Source of the DNA: Christiangramia sp. | GTDB lineage: Bacteria; Bacteroidota; Bacteroidia; Flavobacteriales; Flavobacteriaceae | Direction: 5' to 3' | NCBI GenBank assembly: GCA_024635735.1 | Contig: JAGXII010000007.1 | Span: forward strand, 1-7,076 | Length of the DNA stretch: 7,076 nt | Shown: one piece after another, positions 5,009-7,076 of the stretch | Numbering within the stretch: position 1 is the stretch's first letter | How the letters are laid out: each line of letters starts with the position of its first letter | Made by a program: the position numbers and the translations under genes | The notes under the pieces: generated by a model | What the model was told of the DNA's origin: nothing | Database searches by the model: none | The model's input: the letters and a program-made list of their open reading frames with translations, nothing else

Positions 5009-6717
5009 TGGGAAGTACCATTCGTGATCTTGCGGTTATTGGCGACAGGAAAACCTGCGCTCTCATCTCCAAAGCCGGAGATGTGGTATGGTTTTGCCCA
5101 AAAAGATTTGACAAACCTGCAGTTTTTACCTCTTTGGTTGATCCTGAAAAAGGTGGAAGTTGGGGCTTTGATTATGAAGGTAAAAAATTTTTAAGCAGAA
5201 AATATGACCGTCGGAGTGCCGTTCTTACCACTGCATACAAGGGTCTGGAAGTATGTGATTTCATGCCTCTTGACGCTGAATATCATGGCATATTAAGAGC
5301 CTCTTCGGAGGCACCAGAGACCATCGAAAACAAGATCTTCCCTAAATCCTATTATGGATTGGGACTTCCGGATTATGATCTCGATAGTGACCGAAATATC
5401 GTTTCTATTTCAAGGAGTCTATTTCTGACTGCTTCCCATCCTCTAAATATCAGGGATGGGGATATTATATTTACTATACCCAAAGGAGAAAAAGGCTGGG
5501 CTTTTCTTTCTGACCGGGCTTTCGATGAAAGGCTAAACGCAGAAAAACTGAAAGTCTACAAAGAAAAAACTATCTCAGGATGGGAAAAGATCTCTCAACA
5601 GGTCTGTTATGAAGGTTTGTATGGAAAACAGGTACATGATTCTATTCGTGCCATTCAACTAATGACCTTCCAGGAAAATGGAGGTATAATTGCTGCAGCG
5701 ACCACTTCTCTTCCCGAAGTTCCCGGCGAGCACAGGAATTACGACTATCGCTATGTTTGGGTTAGAGATTCTGCTATGATCACAGGTGCCCTTGTCCGCG
5801 CCGACAGCAATGGGGAAGAAGCACAGAAGTTTCTGAGTTTCTTATGTGATGCAAAATTCAGAAATAGTCAAAAGATTCTGTTACCCTTTTATTCCCTCGA
5901 TAAATTGGTGGCTCAACCTGAAGAGGACCTTCCCCTGGAAGGTTATCAAAATTCCCGTCCGGTTCGAATTGGGAATAATGCCATGGACCAATTACAGCTG
6001 GATGCCAACGCCAATATTCTTCTGGCAGCCAAACTTGTTTATGAGAAATTTCCCGAAAAGCATCATTGGGAAACAGTAAGCGCAATTGCCGACCACCTGA
6101 TAGAAAGGTGGCGGGAAAAAGACCATGGTATCTGGGAAGAAACAGCTAAAGAGCATTTTACCTCAAGTAAAGTCATAGTCGCAAAAGCCCTTGAATTCAT
6201 GGCAGATTTTGCGGAAACCAGTGAACAGCAAACCCGCTGGTTAAGTAATGCGGAAGAAATAAGAGAATTCATTGAGGAGAATTGTCTTACTACCGAAGGT
6301 GCCTATGCCATCTATCCGGGGAGTGATGAGGTGGACATCACTGCAGCGCTATTTCCGGTTTGGCTGTTTACTGAAGTCGATTCTCCCGCAATGCTGAAAA
6401 CAATTGAACTTCTGGAGAAAGATCATAGAGACGGAGATCTTTACCGCAGGAATCTCCTCTGTTATGACGCAGCCAAAGAAGGAGTGTTTTTAGCAGGATG
6501 TTTATGGATGGCTCAATATTACATAATGGCAGGAAAAATCGAAAAAGCAGAAAAAATCCTCAATGCTGCACTGGAATTCTCAAATGACCTGGGATTCTTT
6601 GCTGAAGAAGGCAATGTGGAAAGAAAAGAAATGCTGGGGAATTTCCCGCAGACTTTTGTACATGCTTCTTTTATTGGAGCCGTGATAGACCTGAAGAATG
6701 CAAAAAGAAATACATAA
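5008..6717 (+). CDS. Glycoside hydrolase family 15 protein (glucoamylase/trehalase-like), cytoplasmic
   Basis: 569 residues. The N-terminal beta-domain opens IRDLAVIGDRKTCALISKAG and continues DVVWFCPKRFDKPAVF, the hallmark of the GH15 'trehalase-like' N-terminal domain (about 1-190). The (alpha/alpha)6 catalytic domain follows: HRNYDYRYVWVRDSA at 242-256, DHGIWEE with the likely general acid Glu377, and LGFFAEE with the likely general base at Glu533 or Glu534, then GNFPQTFVHASFIGAV. The family inverts alpha-glucosidic bonds; glucoamylase, isomaltose/dextran hydrolysis and trehalase activities are all known, and the substrate is not decided here. The segment after GIWEE departs from the common 'R...Y..SK' pattern (here ETAKEHFTSSKVIVAKAL) but keeps the SK. 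No signal peptide, so an intracellular sugar such as trehalose or a short maltodextrin is likelier than starch. It overlaps the SDR by 1 bp and the DUF2652 gene by 20 bp. Confidence 0.9.
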   Translation: MGSTIRDLAVIGDRKTCALISKAGDVVWFCPKRFDKPAVFTSLVDPEKGGSWGFDYEGKKFLSRKYDRRSAVLTTAYKGLEVCDFMPLDAEYHGILRASSEAPETIENKIFPKSYYGLGLPDYDLDSDRNIVSISRSLFLTASHPLNIRDGDIIFTIPKGEKGWAFLSDRAFDERLNAEKLKVYKEKTISGWEKISQQVCYEGLYGKQVHDSIRAIQLMTFQENGGIIAAATTSLPEVPGEHRNYDYRYVWVRDSAMITGALVRADSNGEEAQKFLSFLCDAKFRNSQKILLPFYSLDKLVAQPEEDLPLEGYQNSRPVRIGNNAMDQLQLDANANILLAAKLVYEKFPEKHHWETVSAIADHLIERWREKDHGIWEETAKEHFTSSKVIVAKALEFMADFAETSEQQTRWLSNAEEIREFIEENCLTTEGAYAIYPGSDEVDITAALFPVWLFTEVDSPAMLKTIELLEKDHRDGDLYRRNLLCYDAAKEGVFLAGCLWMAQYYIMAGKIEKAEKILNAALEFSNDLGFFAEEGNVERKEMLGNFPQTFVHASFIGAVIDLKNAKRNT

Positions 6718-7076
6718 GCAATCCTTCCATGATAATGAATCTAAACCTCTCGGGACAAGAAAGGCTTTTTATTATATGCCCGATATTTCCGGCTTTGCGA
6801 ATTTTGTCGAAGATACTTCGATAGAGCATAGCACGCATATCATTTCTGAACTTCTTGAAATTCTGCTGGACAATAATGTACTGGAAATGGAACTGGCCGA
6901 AGTAGAAGGTGATGCATTGTTCATGTATTCTGAAAAAGAATTCAGCTTCTCGGACATAGAACACCAGGTTTCGGAAATGCTGAATGCTTTCCACCTCGAC
7001 TGGTTTGCTTTTTTCAGGAAGGTTAAAGCCATGATGCCAGCTATTTTGGGGGGAATTTTATGCCTTGGGTTGGGCG
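6698..7076 (+). CDS. DUF2652 protein with nucleotide-cyclase-like signature, N-terminal part (runs off the right edge)
   Basis: 126 codons are visible from ATG-6698, which overlaps the GH15 stop by 20 bp. FYYMPDISGFANFV (24-37), IEHSTHIISELLEILLD (42-58) and MELAEVEGDALFMY (64-77) are the typical DUF2652 core. The DISGF and EGDA motifs parallel the two metal-binding Asp strands of class III nucleotide cyclases, here Asp29 and Asp72. Whether DUF2652 proteins make a cyclic nucleotide is not known to me; the fold link is the sequence resemblance only. After FHLD (about residue 101) the visible peptide (WFAFFRKVKAMMPAILGG) looks unlike the Cys-containing segment I expect, so a frameshift or poor sequence close to the edge is possible. 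Translation is probably coupled to the upstream gene. Confidence 0.75.
   Translation, partial: MQKEIHKQSFHDNESKPLGTRKAFYYMPDISGFANFVEDTSIEHSTHIISELLEILLDNNVLEMELAEVEGDALFMYSEKEFSFSDIEHQVSEMLNAFHLDWFAFFRKVKAMMPAILGGILCLGLG

Noticed and set aside
1..7076. CRISPR array, insertion sequence with terminal repeats, or riboswitch
   Set aside because: No regularly spaced repeats, no transposase or integrase sequence and no recognisable riboswitch fold were seen on either strand.

Overview
The window looks like a piece of a Bacteroidota chromosome, most likely a marine-type Flavobacteriia. The grounds are AT-rich intergenic DNA, few Shine-Dalgarno sites, and protein families typical of that group: a BLUF protein, a Bacteroidota-style RecA-fold mobile-element ATPase, and a DUF2652 protein. 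I cannot name the species from the sequence alone.

Left part (1-2343). The N-terminal end of a BLUF blue-light sensor gene leaves the window at position 1 on the minus strand. At about 246-324 the minus strand carries what looks like the 3' end of a tRNA or tmRNA gene (T-arm and acceptor strand only), followed by a good intrinsic terminator. The 5' part of that RNA gene is missing. In its place is a plus-strand run of mobile-element genes: a 5'-truncated replication-type protein, a RecA-fold (RepA/AAA_25-like) ATPase, and an overlapping -1-frame reading frame that is probably the ATPase C-terminus split by a frameshift. I read this as an attachment site with an eroded integrated element to its right. 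No integrase, relaxase or second attachment site is visible.

Right part (2344-7076). A Crp/Fnr-family regulator reads left. Divergent from it are four tightly packed plus-strand genes: an EgtD-family methyltransferase, an SDR oxidoreductase resembling glucose 1-dehydrogenase, a cytoplasmic GH15 glycosidase and, cut by the window edge, a DUF2652 protein with a nucleotide-cyclase-like 'DISGF...EGDA' signature. Gaps are 31 bp, -1 bp and -20 bp, so this looks like one operon. The 180-bp divergent intergenic region carries a perfect 9-bp inverted repeat (GAATGTCAT-N4-ATGACATTC) with Crp-box geometry (TGTCA-N6-TGACA), a natural operator for the neighbouring regulator.

How it may work together (inference): the Crp/Fnr protein controls itself and the operon through that box. 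GH15 would release a free sugar that the SDR could oxidise. The EgtD homologue would methylate histidine or a related amino acid, but no EgtB partner is present. The cyclase-like DUF2652 protein in the same operon as a cNMP-domain regulator raises the possibility of a local nucleotide-signal loop, which is the most interesting untested idea here.
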